Source: an uncultured Rhodospirillales bacterium (GTDB taxonomy: Bacteria > Pseudomonadota > Alphaproteobacteria > Rhodospirillales > Defluviicoccaceae). Taken from it: DNA of 6,486 nucleotides. The notes beneath the pieces are model-generated. The model was not told the DNA's origin and searched no databases. It saw only the letters and a list, made by a program, of their open reading frames with translations. Shown piece after piece: positions 5,953 to 6,486 of the stretch. Position numbers and translations under genes: made by a program. Positions within the stretch are counted from its first letter, which is position 1. Each line of letters starts with the position of its first letter. Where the stretch lies: NCBI GenBank assembly GCA_937127205.1, contig CAKZLS010000436.1, positions 1-6,486 of the forward strand, written 5' to 3'.

Positions 5953-6002
5953 GGAGCGGCCCGCCGAACTCTGCCGGTCCCGGCCGCAACGGCAGCCGCT
6001 CC
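5953..6002 (+). terminator. Stem-loop between dsrC and dsrM, possible attenuator or mRNA 3'-end stabiliser
   Basis: GGAGCGGC (5953-5960) and GCCGCTCC (5995-6002) are a perfect eight-pair stem. Inside, TGCCG (5972-5976) pairs with CGGCA (5990-5994) and stacks directly on the outer stem, leaving an 11-base bulge on the left side. The downstream sequence is TTTCCCTG, so there is only a poor T-run and full intrinsic termination is doubtful. Placed straight after dsrC, it could protect dsrC mRNA or let only part of transcription continue into dsrM. Confidence 0.45.
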
Positions 6003-6035
6003 TTTCCCTGCTTGGATGGCGAACCGGAAAAACCG

Positions 6036-6486
6036 ATGACCGTGTTGACGATCGCAGTATCCATTCTATTGACCTTGTCTCTGGCGATTTTCGTGGTCGC
6101 CATGGCGGGCCGTGTTTGGCGCTATGCCGTCACGCCGTCGCCGCTCCGCATCGCCACCACGCCGGCGCCCATCACCCGTGCCGGCGTCGCGCTCCGGCTT
6201 TGCCGGGAGGTGTTCCTGTTCGAAAGCCTGTTCCGGGCGGACAAGGTGTTGTGGCTGTTCTCCATGATGTTCCATTGGGGACTGCTGGTAGTCCTGCTCC
6301 GCCACGTCCGCTACTTCGTGGCGGTACCGCCGCTGCCCATCGTCATGCTGCAGCCCGTGGGCAAACTGGCTGCCATCGCCATGATGGTGGGTCTGGTTGG
6401 CCTGTTGGTGCGGCGGATCGTCATCGCCCGCGTGCGTTATGTGAGCCGCGCCACCGACATGGCAATCCTGCTGCTCTTGCTGGTGT
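6036..6486 (+). CDS. dsrM: DsrM, haem b membrane subunit of DsrMKJOP, N-terminal 150 residues (3' end outside the window)
   Basis: From the ATG at 6036 the frame runs open to the window end. The fragment shows a membrane segment at about residues 4-24, then a loop, then the FLFESLFRADKVLWLF block (60-75) and FHWGLLVVLLRHVRYF (79-94), which are characteristic of DsrM and the NarI-like cytochrome b family. H80 and H90 are ten residues apart, like the proximal pair of haem ligands in NarI. Further membrane segments lie near 106-127 and from 142 onward. DsrM passes electrons between the membrane quinone pool and the DsrK subunit that acts on DsrC. GGAAAAA (6026-6032) is a weak ribosome binding site. 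The 90-base gap from dsrC holds a stem-loop. The position after dsrC matches the standard order dsrABEFHCMK. Confidence 0.92.
   Translation, partial: MTVLTIAVSILLTLSLAIFVVAMAGRVWRYAVTPSPLRIATTPAPITRAGVALRLCREVFLFESLFRADKVLWLFSMMFHWGLLVVLLRHVRYFVAVPPLPIVMLQPVGKLAAIAMMVGLVGLLVRRIVIARVRYVSRATDMAILLLLLV

Noticed and set aside
1..6486. CRISPR arrays, insertion sequences, tRNA or rRNA genes
   Set aside because: I saw no spaced direct repeats, transposase frames, terminal repeats or RNA gene signatures anywhere in the window.

Overview
The window is one strand of a sulfur-oxidation gene cluster from a GC-rich proteobacterium. By eye the coding DNA is about 60-65% GC. All nine genes lie on the + strand. 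The gene set (the end of qmoC, sat, then dsrABEFHCM) is that of a bacterium running dissimilatory sulfite reductase in the oxidative direction. The dsrEFH trio marks the oxidative pathway, because sulfate reducers generally lack it. An alpha- or gammaproteobacterium is most likely; I cannot settle the class from the sequence alone.

Positions 1-1558 carry the APS-to-sulfate end of the pathway. First comes the C-terminal part of QmoC, a membrane haem b subunit that links APS reductase to the quinone pool. It is followed after 18 bases by a complete ATP sulfurylase gene (sat). Positions 1559-2045 are a 487-base intergenic region in two halves. The first half is strikingly AT-rich (55 G+C in the 170 bases of 1591-1760) and holds inverted repeats, a Fur-box-like sequence and the best promoter candidate. 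The second half would be a leader of about 285 nt containing three hairpins before dsrA.

Positions 2046-6486 hold the dsr operon in its canonical order: dsrA and dsrB (siroheme sulfite reductase), dsrE, dsrF and dsrH (sulfur-transfer hexamer), dsrC (the two-cysteine sulfur carrier) and the first 150 codons of dsrM (membrane haem b subunit of the DsrMKJOP complex). Gaps of 11-90 bases with a ribosome binding site before each gene indicate one operon. An imperfect stem-loop lies between dsrC and dsrM.

Together the genes describe one route. Sulfane sulfur is passed by DsrEFH to DsrC, DsrAB oxidises persulfidic sulfur to sulfite, and the DsrMKJOP complex (only DsrM is seen here) handles the DsrC product and the electrons. 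Sulfite then goes through APS reductase with QmoABC to APS, and Sat converts APS plus pyrophosphate to sulfate and ATP. The proteins are textbook members of known families and I see no undescribed protein system. The less explained parts are the AT-rich control region, the structured dsrA leader, the dsrC-dsrM hairpin, the TTG start of dsrB and a shortened loop in DsrE.
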